Source: Nocardioides sp. Soil805
GTDB lineage: Bacteria; Actinomycetota; Actinomycetes; Propionibacteriales; Nocardioidaceae
Assembly: GCF_001429625.1 (NCBI RefSeq)
Contig: NZ_LMSU01000001.1
Coordinates: 1,602,310 to 1,666,309, forward strand
DNA: 64,000 bases
Direction: 5' to 3'
Shown here in pieces: positions 38,324 to 49,761 of this stretch. Each line of letters begins with the position of its first letter. The first letter of the stretch is position 1. The notes under the pieces are model-generated. The model ran no database searches, was not told the DNA's origin, and was given only the letters and a program-made list of their open reading frames with translations. The position numbers were made by a program, and so were the translations under genes.

Positions 38324-39766
38324 TCAACGGGTCAGGAAGCCCTCGCCGACCAGCTCGCGCGCGACCGGCAGGTAGGTCGCCCGCAGCTGGTCGGCGTCGC
38401 CACCGGTGAGGTCGGCCACCGCGTCCAGGATCTGGCCGACCGTCAGCTCGCCGTCGCAGGCACCGACGAGGGCCGCCTCGACGGTGTCGACCTGGCGGGC
38501 GCGACGCAGGCCCCGCTGCTGGCGCAGCACGATGGTCGAGGGGTCCTCGGCCCCGGGCCGGCCCTGGGTCTCCTGGACGAGGTCGGCAGCGGCGACGAGG
38601 TGGGCGTCGGAGGTGACCTCGGCGGCCACCGCGTCGCCCCACGCGGCGAGGGCGGGGCCGATCGGCTGCTCGACGTCGTAGGGCCAGTCAAGGAGCTGGT
38701 GCCGACCACCGCCCGTGCGCCGCAGGTTGAGCCACCCGAAGCCGACACCCTCGATGCCCTGCTCGTCGAACCACGACAGCCAGGTGTCGTAGCGGCGGAC
38801 GTAGTCGTCGCTGCCGTGCAAGCCGGCGTCCTTGAGCCACAGCTCGACGTACTCGCTGGGGTCGACCACCTCGCGCTGGACGACCAGCGCATCGCAGTCG
38901 GCGTCGAGCCACGTCGCGAGCCGCTCGTCCCACGCCCGCCCGCGCTCGATCACCCAGTTGCCGAGGACCTGGCACCAGCCGCCCTCGGTGAGCAGCTGCG
39001 GGGCCTGGCGCACGATGTCCTCGACCACGCGGTCGCCCGGCAGGCCGGAGTCGCGGTAGACGAGCCGCTCCCCCGTGGCCGGCGAGATCACGAACGGCGG
39101 GTTGGTCGCGACCAGGTCGAAGCGCTCGCCGCGTACCGGCTCGAAGAAGGAGCCTTCCCGCACGTCCACGTCGACCTCGTTGAGCGCGGCGTTGAGCCGG
39201 GTCATCCACAGCGCCCGGGTGTTGACGTCGGTGGCCACCACCTCGCGGGCGTGGGCCGCGAGGTGCAGCGCCTGGACCCCGCACCCGGTGCCGAGGTCCA
39301 GGGCCCGGCCGACCGGCTCGCGGATGGTCAGCTGGGCCAGGCTGGTCGAGGCGCTGGAGATGCCGAGCACGTGGTCGCTGCCGACGCGGTTGGGCGCGCC
39401 GTCGAGGCCCGGCGTGAGGTCGGAGACGATCCACAGGTCGTCCTCGTCGGTGCGGTAGGGCCGGCAGTCGAGCCGCGCCGCCACCTCCCCGACGCTCTGC
39501 TCGAGCAGCCCGGCGTTGCAGAGCCGGTCCACGAGGCCCGGCAGCGCCGCCTCGGCGGCGTCGTGCGACACCGGCGCCTGGAGGAGGAAGAGGCGGGTCA
39601 GGGTGGCCAGCGGACCGCCGTCGGTCGTACGCCGCAGTCCCGGCGTCGTCTCGTTGCGGCTCAGCGCGCGGTGCGCCGTCTCGCCGAGCAGGTCCGCGAC
39701 GCCGTCGTAGGTGAAGTCCGCGGCGACCAGGGCGTCGCGCAGGGGGCCGGTGAAGTCGAGGCTCAT
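38324..39766 (-). CDS. SAM-dependent methyltransferase with NPPF motif
   Basis: A 480-residue protein with an N-terminal helical domain (about 1-130), a central small-type methyltransferase domain and a C-terminal winged-helix-like domain (about 410-480). The SAM motif is ALDLGTGCGVQALHLA near 155 and the catalytic motif is TNPPF near 221, the signature of N-methylating enzymes acting on amide or base nitrogens (RsmC, PrmC type). Substrate is therefore likely rRNA, tRNA or a protein Gln/Asn. The ATG overlaps the stop of the phosphoesterase gene upstream (ATGA), so the two are co-translated. Confidence 0.83.
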   Translation of the reverse strand: MSLDFTGPLRDALVAADFTYDGVADLLGETAHRALSRNETTPGLRRTTDGGPLATLTRLFLLQAPVSHDAAEAALPGLVDRLCNAGLLEQSVGEVAARLDCRPYRTDEDDLWIVSDLTPGLDGAPNRVGSDHVLGISSASTSLAQLTIREPVGRALDLGTGCGVQALHLAAHAREVVATDVNTRALWMTRLNAALNEVDVDVREGSFFEPVRGERFDLVATNPPFVISPATGERLVYRDSGLPGDRVVEDIVRQAPQLLTEGGWCQVLGNWVIERGRAWDERLATWLDADCDALVVQREVVDPSEYVELWLKDAGLHGSDDYVRRYDTWLSWFDEQGIEGVGFGWLNLRRTGGGRHQLLDWPYDVEQPIGPALAAWGDAVAAEVTSDAHLVAAADLVQETQGRPGAEDPSTIVLRQQRGLRRARQVDTVEAALVGACDGELTVGQILDAVADLTGGDADQLRATYLPVARELVGEGFLTR

Positions 39767-40560
39767 GCGCTCGCTCCCCTCTCGTGGTAGCCGGTCATGG
39801 GTTCGCCGGAGCGCCACTCCGTGAGGGCGCCGCGGTAGATGCCGTGGCGCAGCTCGAGCTCGTAGCCGTCGTAGTGGGGCGCACCCATCGCGCGGGCGAC
39901 GGCGAGCTCGGACTCGACGTCGTACGGGACCCGGGCGAACGACACCGACCACGGGGCCGGTTCCTGGCTGCCGACCTCGCCCTCGAGGATGCAGTACATC
40001 GGTGTCGGGTCGCCCATGCAGTTGCCGACGCTGCCGGTGTTGAAGGTGGTGCGCCCCTCGAGCTGGCACTCGTAGAGCGGGTCGTGCGTGTCGGCGTACC
40101 CCACCAGGTCGGGGACGGGCCCGTCGCCCGTGGCCTCGGTGTGGGTGAAGAGTCCCTCGAACTCCGCCTGCGTGCGCACGTAGCGCACCCGGCGGTGCAC
40201 GGTCTCCTCGCTGGCGTGGAAGAGCCGTACGCGGCGTCCGCTCAGCCAGAAGTCGTGGTTGAACGGCAGCGCGCGCAGCCACTCCCCCTGGCCGGGACCG
40301 AGCTGGTCGAGCCAGAAGCGGAGCGCCTCGTTGTCGAGCTCGCGGTCCGGGTCGGGCAGGAAGTCGTCCCAGTTGCCGAGCAGGTTGACCTCGCAGCGCT
40401 CCCGGCACAGGTCGATGACCTCCCGACCCCGGGGCCCCTTGCCGACGTAGTCGCCGAGGTTGAAGATCCGCGAGATCCCGCGGCGGTCGATGTCCGCGAG
40501 GACGGCCTCGAGGGCGGTGAGGTTGCCGTGCACGTCCGAGACGAGGGCGATGCGCTCCAT
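39763..40560 (-). CDS. Metallophosphoesterase
   Basis: A 265-residue calcineurin-like phosphoesterase of the YfcE/MJ0936 type. Metal-binding motifs are SDVHGNLTALEAV (8-20), NLGDYVGKGPRG near 34-45, GNWDD near 62 (the GNHD motif with Trp for His) and a later His segment FHASEETV near 114 and ADTHDPLYE near 155. Substrates in the family are phosphodiesters or phosphoproteins. The ATG at 40560 is preferred because GGAAGG lies 9 bases upstream; a second ATG three codons earlier directly abuts it. It heads a two-gene operon with the methyltransferase. Confidence 0.84.
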   Translation of the reverse strand: MERIALVSDVHGNLTALEAVLADIDRRGISRIFNLGDYVGKGPRGREVIDLCRERCEVNLLGNWDDFLPDPDRELDNEALRFWLDQLGPGQGEWLRALPFNHDFWLSGRRVRLFHASEETVHRRVRYVRTQAEFEGLFTHTEATGDGPVPDLVGYADTHDPLYECQLEGRTTFNTGSVGNCMGDPTPMYCILEGEVGSQEPAPWSVSFARVPYDVESELAVARAMGAPHYDGYELELRHGIYRGALTEWRSGEPMTGYHERGASA

Positions 40561-40635
40561 GGCCGCCATCCTTCCAGCCGCGGTCGTCGGACGTCTCCAC
40601 CCGTCGTACGCCGCCGGCCGGCTGCCCCCGACGTG

Positions 40636-40671
40636 CTGCTGGCCCGCCGCGGGGTCGCGACGGGCCAGCAG
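40636..40671 (-). terminator. Terminator hairpin after hppA
   Basis: A perfect 11-bp stem (CTGCTGGCCCG at 40636-40646 with CGGGCCAGCAG at 40661-40671) and a 14-base loop lie 17 bases beyond the hppA stop on the minus strand. Confidence 0.65.
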
Positions 40672-40687
40672 GAGGAGCTGGTGCGAA

Positions 40688-43006
<2,319 letters not shown>

Positions 43007-43060
43007 GTGCGTCCTCCTGGCAGTGGTCCAAGTGTGTGAACGCGCGGGAGTCTACGCAGG

Positions 43061-43099
43061 TGTGTCACAGATCACGTGCGACACGTGACGCGTGACACA
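43061..43099. promoter_or_regulatory. 39-bp nested dyad upstream of hppA
   Basis: Outer arms TGTGTCAC (43061-43068) and GTGACACA (43092-43099) and inner arms TCACGTG (43072-43078) and CACGTGA (43082-43088) share one centre, with 3-base gaps throughout. The structure could be an operator for a dimeric regulator or a stable hairpin in the hppA leader. TAGACT (complement of 43048-43053) next to it on the hppA side may be a -10 box. Confidence 0.55.
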
Positions 43100-43172
43100 C
43101 GCGCAAAAAGAGCCCGCCGGCTCGCGTCGGGCGCGGCGTCGTACCGACGTCCCGCGTCCTGACGTCCGGGGC

Positions 43173-43201
43173 CACGTCCGACGCACCGTGCGTCGGGCGT
43201 G
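43173..43201 (-). terminator. Hairpin after the STAS gene
   Basis: A 13-bp stem with one mismatch (43173-43185 with 43189-43201) and a 3-base loop starts 4 bases after the stop of the STAS gene. Confidence 0.6.
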
Positions 43202-43204
43202 CGA

Positions 43205-43543
43205 TCAGCTGGAGGCGACGGACGGGTCGGCGGAGTCGTGGATCACGAACACCTTCGCCAGACCGGTGATGCGGAAGATCTTGAGCAGCCGCTCCTGGCT
43301 GCAGATGAGCTCGAGGGAGCCGTCGTGGGCGCGGACCTTCTTGAGGCCACCGACCAGCACGCCGAGGCCGGTGGAGTCGAGGAACTCGACGGCCTCGAGG
43401 TCGATCACGATGTTGTAGCTGCCGGCACCGACGAGCTCGGTGATCTGGTCGCGCAGCTTGGGCGCCGTGTAGACGTCGATCTCTCCGCCCACCGCGACGA
43501 CGGCACGGCCGTCCACCTCGCGGGTCGCAAGGGTCAGGTCCAC
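43205..43543 (-). CDS. STAS-domain anti-sigma factor antagonist
   Basis: A 112-residue single STAS domain of the SpoIIAA/RsbV type, which in its unphosphorylated form binds an anti-sigma factor and frees an alternative sigma factor. The phosphorylated Ser is S57 in [13 protein letters not shown], and the [15 protein letters not shown] segment is near 19. GGAG 5 bases before the GTG at 43543 sets the start. No anti-sigma kinase or sigma factor gene adjoins it, so its partner is elsewhere. It diverges from the helicase gene. Confidence 0.88.
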   Translation of the reverse strand: MDLTLATREVDGRAVVAVGGEIDVYTAPKLRDQITELVGAGSYNIVIDLEAVEFLDSTGLGVLVGGLKKVRAHDGSLELICSQERLLKIFRITGLAKVFVIHDSADPSVASS

Positions 43544-43685
43544 GACTGCTCCAGGTCCGGAAGAAATGGGCACACGGAGCCAGTCGCCCCGAATGCTGTC
43601 GGCAGTATCAAACCACGTGCGCGACGAGCGTGCAGGCGTACCCGACAGCCCGCCCTCGCATGCAAGCCCGAGGGTGGTGGTGTCG

Positions 43686-46043
43686 GTGGGGTTTGCCAGA
43701 CTCGACGACGTGGCCCTCGCGACTCCAGCACACCGCTCGGTCGCCGCCCTCGTCGACCGGCTCGCCGGCGTGCCTGGACGGGAGGGCCGACTGCGCCACC
43801 TCGAGGTGATGCCGCCCCGCGCGGCGCGGGTCGCCGACTGGCCGGCGTGGGTCCCGGGAGACGTCCGCGACGCCTTCGTGGCCGCCGGGATCGTGCAGCC
43901 GTGGCAGCACCAGGCCGCGGCCGCCGACGCGGCCCACGCCGGGCACCACGTGGCCCTCGCGACCGGTACGGCGTCGGGCAAGTCGCTCGCCTACCAGCTC
44001 CCGGCGCTCTCGGCGATCCGTGCCTCGCGGGGCGCCCGCGGCGAGCGCGGTGCCGGGGTCCTCTACCTCGCCCCGACCAAGGCGCTGGCCCACGACCAGC
44101 TGTCCACCATCGCCGGGCTCGGCCTCGACGTCCGTGCCGCGACGCACGACGGCGACAGCCCCCGCGAGCAGCGGGAGTGGACCAGGGACTTCGGCGAGTA
44201 CGTCCTCACCAACCCCGACATGCTGCACCGCTCGCTGCTGCCCGGCCACGCCCGGTGGGCGTCGTTCTTCGCGTCCCTGCAGTACGTCGTCGTCGACGAG
44301 TGCCACCACTACCGCGGAGTCTTCGGCGCCCACGTGTCGCACGTGCTGCGCCGACTACGACGGGTGTGCGCGATGTACGGCGCGTCACCGACGTTCGTCC
44401 TCGCCTCCGCGACCGTCTCCGACCCGGAGGTCGCGGCCGGACGGCTGACCGGCCTGCCAGTCGAGGCCGTGACGGCCGACCACTCCCCGCGCGGCCAGGT
44501 GTCGCTGCTGCTGTGGGAGCCGCCTTTCGTCAACCACGCCGGTGAGCACGGCGCCCCCGTACGCCGCGCCGCGTCCTCGGAGGTCGCCGACCTGCTGGCC
44601 GACCTGGTCGCCGAGGACGTGCGCACCCTCGCGTTCATCCGCTCGCGGCGGGGAGCGGAGCAGGTCGCGCTGACCGCCGCCGAGCTGCTGGCCGAGGTCG
44701 ACCCGTCCTTGCCGTCGCGGGTGGCGGCGTACCGCGGTGGCTACCTCCCCGAGGAACGCCGGGCGCTGGAGGCCTCGCTGCGCCGCGGGGACCTGACCGG
44801 GCTGGCCGCCACCAACGCCCTCGAGCTGGGCATCGACATCAGCGGGCTCGACGCCGTGCTGATCGCGGGCTTCCCCGGCACCCGGGCGGCCCTGTGGCAG
44901 CAGGTCGGCCGGGCGGGGCGCGGCGCGCAGGACGCGCTGGGCATCCTCGTGGCGCGCGACGACCCGCTGGACACCTACCTGGTGAGCCACCCCGAGGCGC
45001 TCATCGGGCGGCCGGTGGAGGCGACCGTCTTCGACCCCACCAACCCCTACGTCCTGGGCCCGCACCTGTGCGCGGCGGCGCAGGAGGCACCGCTGACCGA
45101 GGAGGACCTGCCGCTCTTCGGGTCGACGGCCCGCGACGTCGTCGAGCGGTTGGCCGAGAGCGGTCTGCTGCGGAGACGGGCCCGGGGCTGGTTCTGGACC
45201 GACCGTCGCCGCGCCAGCGACCTCGCGGACATCCGCTCGAGCGGGGGCAGCCAGGTGCAGCTCATCGAGTCCTCGACGGGGCGGGTCATCGGCACCGTCG
45301 ACGGGGCGAGCGCGCACGGCACCGCCCATCCCGGCGCGGTCTACGTGCACCGGGGCGAGACGTGGCTGGTGGAGTCGCTCGACCTCGACGAGCACGTGGC
45401 GGTGATGCATCCCGCCGAGCCCGACTACTCCACCTCCGCCAGGGAGGTCACCGACATCTCGGTGCTCGCCGAGCGGGACCACCGGGCCTGGGGAGCGTGC
45501 CGGCTGTCCCTGGGCGAGGTGGACGTGTCGCACCAGGTGGTGTCGTTCCTCAAGCGGCGCCAGCCGGGCGGCGAGGTGCTCGGCGAGGAGCCGCTGGACC
45601 TGCCGGAGCGCTCGCTGCGCACGACGGCGGTGTGGTGGACCGTCCCCGCGGACCTGCTGGCCGAGTCGGGGTTGGCCGCCGCCGACCTGCCGGGGGCGGC
45701 CCACGCGGCCGAGCACTGCTCCATCGGGCTGCTGCCGCTCTTCGCCACGTGCGACCGGTGGGACATCGGCGGTGTCTCCACCGCGCTGCACGCCGACACC
45801 GGACGGCTCACCGTCTTCGTCCACGACGGGCACCCCGGGGGCGCCGGCTTCGCCGAGCGGGGGTTCGCGGCGGCCAAGGAGTGGCTCACCGCCACCCGGG
45901 AGGCGATCGCCGGCTGCGAGTGCGAGACGGGGTGTCCCTCGTGCATCCAGTCGCCCAAGTGCGGCAACCAGAACAACCCGCTCGACAAGCCCGGCGCGGT
46001 CGCGCTGCTGGACCTGCTGCTCACCCATGCCACGGGTGGGTAG
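43686..46043 (+). CDS. MrfA-like DEAD/DEAH-box helicase with C-terminal Cys cluster
   Basis: A superfamily 2 helicase of about 785 residues. Motifs: Q region GIVQPWQHQ, Walker [13 protein letters not shown], Ia [11 protein letters not shown], Walker B DECHHY, motif [13 protein letters not shown], and in lobe 2 [13 protein letters not shown] and [10 protein letters not shown] (motif VI). A DUF1998-like C-terminal part ends in the cluster [20 protein letters not shown], four or more Cys that bind zinc or iron in relatives. The family includes Bacillus MrfA (mitomycin-adduct repair) and mycobacterial Rv3649. Several in-frame GTG codons (43674-43686) compete as starts, and an ATG at 43566 lies inside the probable STAS promoter; the start is uncertain. 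Confidence 0.88.
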   Translation: MGFARLDDVALATPAHRSVAALVDRLAGVPGREGRLRHLEVMPPRAARVADWPAWVPGDVRDAFVAAGIVQPWQHQAAAADAAHAGHHVALATGTASGKSLAYQLPALSAIRASRGARGERGAGVLYLAPTKALAHDQLSTIAGLGLDVRAATHDGDSPREQREWTRDFGEYVLTNPDMLHRSLLPGHARWASFFASLQYVVVDECHHYRGVFGAHVSHVLRRLRRVCAMYGASPTFVLASATVSDPEVAAGRLTGLPVEAVTADHSPRGQVSLLLWEPPFVNHAGEHGAPVRRAASSEVADLLADLVAEDVRTLAFIRSRRGAEQVALTAAELLAEVDPSLPSRVAAYRGGYLPEERRALEASLRRGDLTGLAATNALELGIDISGLDAVLIAGFPGTRAALWQQVGRAGRGAQDALGILVARDDPLDTYLVSHPEALIGRPVEATVFDPTNPYVLGPHLCAAAQEAPLTEEDLPLFGSTARDVVERLAESGLLRRRARGWFWTDRRRASDLADIRSSGGSQVQLIESSTGRVIGTVDGASAHGTAHPGAVYVHRGETWLVESLDLDEHVAVMHPAEPDYSTSAREVTDISVLAERDHRAWGACRLSLGEVDVSHQVVSFLKRRQPGGEVLGEEPLDLPERSLRTTAVWWTVPADLLAESGLAAADLPGAAHAAEHCSIGLLPLFATCDRWDIGGVSTALHADTGRLTVFVHDGHPGGAGFAERGFAAAKEWLTATREAIAGCECETGCPSCIQSPKCGNQNNPLDKPGAVALLDLLLTHATGG

Positions 46044-46052
46044 CCTCTCCCC

Positions 46053-46355
46053 ATGGTGATACTCGGACTGCTGCTGATCATCCTCGGCGCGATCGCGATC
46101 CTGTCGGCGGTCTTCGTGAGCGAGGGCAGCGGCGAGCTGCTGGGCGTCGACATGAGCTCGTTGGCGATCTTCCTGGTCGGAGTCGCCGCCGGCGCGGCCG
46201 TGCTGTGGGGCTACTCGATCCTCAAGTGGGGCACCCGGCGCAGCCTCGCGCACCGGCGTGAGCGCAAGGAGCTCACCCGCCTCAACGAGAAGCTCGAGCG
46301 GGTGGACTCCGAGCGACGCGACGACCACCCGACCACGCCCGACGAGCGCATCTGA
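46053..46355 (+). CDS. Small two-helix membrane protein
   Basis: A 100-residue protein with two hydrophobic helices (1-21 and 33-57) and a charged C-terminal coiled-coil-like tail (KELTRLNEKLERVDSERRDD). It resembles LapA/DUF-type small envelope proteins but no family is certain. It starts 9 bases after the helicase stop and is probably co-transcribed. Confidence 0.65.
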   Translation: MVILGLLLIILGAIAILSAVFVSEGSGELLGVDMSSLAIFLVGVAAGAAVLWGYSILKWGTRRSLAHRRERKELTRLNEKLERVDSERRDDHPTTPDERI

Positions 46356-46373
46356 CGCAGGCCCCGGCGGGGG

Positions 46374-46961
46374 TCACTGCAGGCGGCGAGGGACGTAACC
46401 GGTCCACTGGTGCCCGGTCCAGACCTCCCACCCACCTCCACGGGGCGAGGGGTAGAGCCCGGGTGGATCGCGATCCGGCCGAGGCGGCTCGACCACCTCA
46501 CCGGACGGGCGCAGGATCCAGGTCCCCGTCCAGTCCCACTGCACCCACCCCACAGTCAGCGGACCTCCCGGAGCGGCCCCCAGCCACCAGCGGCCCATCT
46601 CGTAGGTGGTCGTGGTGTAGCCACGCGCGAGCTCGGACAGCTGGACGTCACCGAAGCGGCGTACGGCGGCTGCGGTGGCGGCGGCCCCGATGCCGGCCAC
46701 CACCAGCACCACCCCGACCGTGGTGAGGGCCAACCGGCGTCCGTCGGCGCCGAGGAGCACGGCCGCGACGACGGCGACCACCGACGCGACGCCGACCACG
46801 ACGACCCGGCGCAGCGCCCCGGCCGCCGTGGGCCCCTCGACCCGTGGGGGGCTCGGCGGCACCCGCGGCACCTGACCGGCTCGGGCCGCCTCGGCGTAGC
46901 CCGGGACATCGCGCGGCTGCGGTGACGCCCCAGGTCGGCGGTGCGGGTCCAGCGGGCTCAT
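46374..46961 (-). CDS. Membrane protein of unknown function
   Basis: A 195-residue protein with a Pro/Arg-rich cytoplasmic start (1-45), two hydrophobic helices (about 50-68 and 75-95) and a Trp-rich C-terminal domain (WVQWDWTGTWILRPSGE, then GGGWEVWTGHQWTGYVP). The family is not recognised. The start at MSPLDP is preferred to upstream codons since the residues before it look non-coding; on the minus strand TTGCGG-N18-TACGTT some 120 bases upstream could be its promoter. It converges with the small membrane gene at 46053. Confidence 0.55.
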   Translation of the reverse strand: MSPLDPHRRPGASPQPRDVPGYAEAARAGQVPRVPPSPPRVEGPTAAGALRRVVVVGVASVVAVVAAVLLGADGRRLALTTVGVVLVVAGIGAAATAAAVRRFGDVQLSELARGYTTTTYEMGRWWLGAAPGGPLTVGWVQWDWTGTWILRPSGEVVEPPRPDRDPPGLYPSPRGGGWEVWTGHQWTGYVPRRLQ

Positions 46962-47175
46962 GCGGATCGGGTCCCCCCGTCCCCGAGCGCGATCGCGCTG
47001 TCGTCGGCCGGACCGGCCCCGTGCGCCGGCACCGTCGTCAACGCGCGTCCGCACCTCATCGAGATCCCCCTCGTGCATGAGCGCCACAACGTAGGAACCC
47101 CATGGGGGTGACCGCAATGACCTCAATTGCCCATTGCCGATCCCCGCGATGTCGGCGTCGCCCACGCCTCACCCG

Positions 47176-47550
47176 TCACGGCGCGGGACCCGCCCGCGCC
47201 TCGGCCGTCACGTCGCGCGACCCGCCCGGCACCGCGACCCCGGGCACGGTGACGGCCACCCGCACGCTGTCCCCGGAGCGCACGCAGCCGACCAGGTCGG
47301 CCCCGTTGGCCCGGGCAGTCCCGGCCGCCGCTGCACAGGCATCGCCACCCTCCACCGCGGCGGTGGCCCCGGCGAGGGCGGAGAGGTCGGCGGCCGACTG
47401 CACGCGGCGCTGGGCGACCACGAGGGCGCTCACGCCGCCCAGGGCCAGGCCGAGGAAGAGCAGCAGCCCCGCCGCAGCCACGACCAGGAGGGTCGCGGCA
47501 CCCCTCTCCGCCGCCGGCTGGCGGGAGCGCCGCAGCGCGTGGCCCCTCAT
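47176..47550 (-). CDS. TadE-like helicase/secretion-neighbourhood protein (Rv3654c-like)
   Basis: A 124-residue pseudopilin-like protein. A basic start (RRSRQPAAERGAATLL) leads into one hydrophobic helix (about 18-45), then VVAQRRVQSAADLSALAGATAA, a motif shared by TadE/TadG-like proteins, and an exported C-terminal part with two Cys (DACAAA, LVGCVRS). It is last in the tad operon and overlaps the TadE gene by ATGA. It is probably a minor pilus or envelope component. Confidence 0.75.
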   Translation of the reverse strand: MRGHALRRSRQPAAERGAATLLVVAAAGLLLFLGLALGGVSALVVAQRRVQSAADLSALAGATAAVEGGDACAAAAGTARANGADLVGCVRSGDSVRVAVTVPGVAVPGGSRDVTAEARAGPAP

Positions 47551-47906
47551 CCACCCTCCTCCGCGACCGCCACTGCGGTGGAGTGCACCCGCACCGCGGG
47601 CAGGAAGTCGAAGAGCCCGCCCGGACCGTCGATCCTTGCGGAGGCCTCCACCCGCACCTCGCCGCCGGAGAGTCGGACGGACAGGTCCGCACCCGTCGGC
47701 GCGATCCGACGCCCGACGCCCTGGGCCGCGTAGATGCCGTCACCCCGGGCGGCGACCCGGGCGGCCTCGCGGGCCGCGTCGACGACGCGCACCTGCGCCG
47801 TGGCGGCCGCCAGCAGCCAGACGAGGCCGACCGTCACGGCGAGGAGGAGCGGGAGACCGAGCGCGAGCTCGGCCGTCACCGCTCCTCGCTCGGACCGTCG
47901 GCTCAC
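47547..47906 (-). CDS. TadE-family minor pilin
   Basis: A 119-residue TadE-like protein: short basic start RRSERGAVTAELALGLPLLLA (residues 3 onward, the TadE signature RGxxxxE followed by the pilin helix) and a soluble domain with VVDAAREAARVAARGD, as in TadE proteins that prime Flp pilus assembly. The GTG at 47906 overlaps the stop of the pilin gene upstream (GTGA) and its stop overlaps the next ATG. Confidence 0.8.
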   Translation of the reverse strand: MSRRSERGAVTAELALGLPLLLAVTVGLVWLLAAATAQVRVVDAAREAARVAARGDGIYAAQGVGRRIAPTGADLSVRLSGGEVRVEASARIDGPGGLFDFLPAVRVHSTAVAVAEEGG

Positions 47907-48088
47907 CCGATGCCCAGCAGGCCCAGGACGTGGTCGAAGAGCGTCTTGAGGAGCCGGTCGCCGAAGCCGCCGCTGAGCAGCTGGTAGAGCAGGCCGGCGA
48001 ACCCGGCCCCGGCGGCGGTGCCCACGGCGTACTCCGCGGTGGTGATCCCGCGCTCGTCGCGTCGGCCGGGTCGGAACGTCTCGTGCAT
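47903..48088 (-). CDS. DUF4244 small Flp-like pilin
   Basis: A 61-residue prepilin. The leader ends in DERGITTAEYAVGTAAGAGFA, with processing expected after the Gly before ITTAEYA, and a single hydrophobic helix follows. This is the DUF4244 protein of actinobacterial tad loci and the probable major pilus subunit. AGAGG lies 9 bases before the ATG. A 7-bp hairpin (48109-48125) sits 21 bases upstream of the start, between tadC and this gene, where it could set pilin mRNA level apart from the assembly genes. Confidence 0.85.
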   Translation of the reverse strand: MHETFRPGRRDERGITTAEYAVGTAAGAGFAGLLYQLLSGGFGDRLLKTLFDHVLGLLGIG

Positions 48089-48229
48089 GTCGTGTCCTCT
48101 CGGTGGTGCCCGGCACGGTGCCGGGTGGTGTCGGGGTCGACTCTGGGCGGCCCGACCGACGACCGGGGTCCGCGCGTCCGGGACTGTGGAGGGCGACCCC
48201 GCCACCCGCGGCTGTGGAGGGCTGGTGGC

Positions 48230-48958
48230 TCACGGCGTCGGCCGCAGCGTGGCCAGCAGGCCCGCCACCGTGGGCACGATCCCGATGAGGATGAAGGCGG
48301 GCAGGAGGCACAGTCCCAAGGGCACCGCGGCCTTGACGCCGACGGCCCGGGCGCGGTCCTCCACGGAGGCCAGGGCCTCCCGCTCGAGGTCGTCGGCGAG
48401 ACGCCCGATCGCGTCGGCGACCGAGGTGCCGCTCGCCTCGGCGCGCGCGAGGGTGTGTCCCAGAGGTGCGAGCACGTCGTCCCGGGAGAGCACCTCCCAG
48501 ACCTGGCCCGGGTGCGCCCCCACCCGCAGCCGGGCCAGCACGGGCTCCAGCCGGTCGGCGGCCGGTCCCGGGCAGGCGGCGCACACCGACGCCAGCGCCG
48601 CCGTCGGCGCTGCGCCGGACCGCAGCGTGGCCGCCAGGAGGTCGACGAGGTGCGGCAGGTCGCGTGTCGCTGCGCCGCGGGCGTCCCGGACGGCAGCGGA
48701 CTCCGAACGCCCCAGCGCCACCCAGGCGGCGACGGCCGCGACCGGTCCGGCGAGGAGACCCAACGGTCCGGCGAGCAGGAGCGTCGCCGCGCAGCCCGCC
48801 AGGCCGGACAGCACCGCACGCCACCACGTCGGCCGGACCCGGGGCCGGGCCGGCAGCGCGTCGGGCCGGTCGTCCGGGCGGACCGCCTCCCACCGCGGCG
48901 GAGGCGGGACGGCCAGCAGGACAGCCAGCAGGGCGGCGCTGATCGCCACCGCGGTCAC
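48230..48958 (-). CDS. Type II/Flp secretion system F (TadC-like) membrane protein
   Basis: A 242-residue GspF-domain protein of the pilus platform. Hydrophobic segments lie at about 4-18, 40-75 and 210-235. The cytoplasmic GspF core includes LPHLVDLLAATLRSGAAPTAAL near 92 (quoted here as LPHLVDLLAATL) and EASGTSVADAIGRLADDLER near 170. With TadB it anchors the TadA ATPase in the membrane. The GTG at 48958 overlaps the TadB stop. Confidence 0.82.
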   Translation of the reverse strand: MTAVAISAALLAVLLAVPPPPRWEAVRPDDRPDALPARPRVRPTWWRAVLSGLAGCAATLLLAGPLGLLAGPVAAVAAWVALGRSESAAVRDARGAATRDLPHLVDLLAATLRSGAAPTAALASVCAACPGPAADRLEPVLARLRVGAHPGQVWEVLSRDDVLAPLGHTLARAEASGTSVADAIGRLADDLEREALASVEDRARAVGVKAAVPLGLCLLPAFILIGIVPTVAGLLATLRPTP

Positions 48959-49761
48959 GGTCGGTCCACCCCGTCGGCGATGACCTCGATCCACCACAGT
49001 CCCAGGAGCCCGAAGGCCAGGCCCAGACCCAGGCAGCCCCACCCGACGGGGGTCTCGAGGAGGAACGCCCACGGGTCACCGCCGGCCCCGGACCCCATGG
49101 CCAGGGCCACCACCGGCAGCGTGGCGACGAGCCGAGCGGTCGCGCGAGCGGAGGCGAGCTCGGACGTCACCACCCGTCGGGTGCGACGGCGCGACCGGAT
49201 CCGCTCGGCGACCCGCGCGAGGGCGTCCGCGAGCCCGTGCCCGGAGTGCTGGGAGACCTGCCAGGCCGACGCGACCACCCGCAGCTCGATGCCGCCCGGC
49301 ACCTGCGCCAGGCGTCGCAGGGCCGCCGGGACGTCCGACCCGAGGGCGTGCGCCTCCACGACGGGCGCGAGTCCCGGCCACCGACCCGCGGCCTGGGCCA
49401 GGGCGGCATCGGGCGGGCGACCGGCGGCGAGCTCCGCCGCCACCACCTCGCACGCCTCCAGGACGTGCCGCGCGGTGGCGTCGGCCACGAGGCGAGCCCG
49501 ACGCCGCCTCCAGATCCGCTCGGCGCCGAGCACGACGAGGCCGGCGACCGCGCCCAGGACGACCGCCCGCGCGGGAACGGCGCCTCCCACCGTGAGGGCC
49601 ACGGCCGCACCGAGAAGGACCAGCAGGCCTGCCCCCCGGCGATGCCCCGCGAGAGGGCGAGCGTCCCCCGACCCGGGCCACGGTCGGGGAGGCGACGGGC
49701 ACGCCAACCAGGCGGCCACCGCGGCCACGAGGGGCGCGAGCCACCACGCGAGCGACGTCAC
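48955..49761 (-). CDS. Type II/Flp secretion system F (TadB-like) membrane protein
   Basis: A 268-residue inner-membrane platform protein with hydrophobic helices at about 5-20, 44-80 and 215-265 and a GspF core (CEVVAAELAAGRPPDAALAQAA near 102; SQHSGHGLADALARVAERI near 170). It works with the TadC-like protein downstream. GTG start overlapping the tadA stop by 4 bases. Confidence 0.82.
   Translation of the reverse strand: MTSLAWWLAPLVAAVAAWLACPSPPRPWPGSGDARPLAGHRRGAGLLVLLGAAVALTVGGAVPARAVVLGAVAGLVVLGAERIWRRRRARLVADATARHVLEACEVVAAELAAGRPPDAALAQAAGRWPGLAPVVEAHALGSDVPAALRRLAQVPGGIELRVVASAWQVSQHSGHGLADALARVAERIRSRRRTRRVVTSELASARATARLVATLPVVALAMGSGAGGDPWAFLLETPVGWGCLGLGLAFGLLGLWWIEVIADGVDRP

Noticed and set aside
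43061..43099. A CRP site in the hppA upstream dyad
   Set aside because: The TGTGA-N6-TCACA spacing is not met in any register, unlike the site at 60979-60994.
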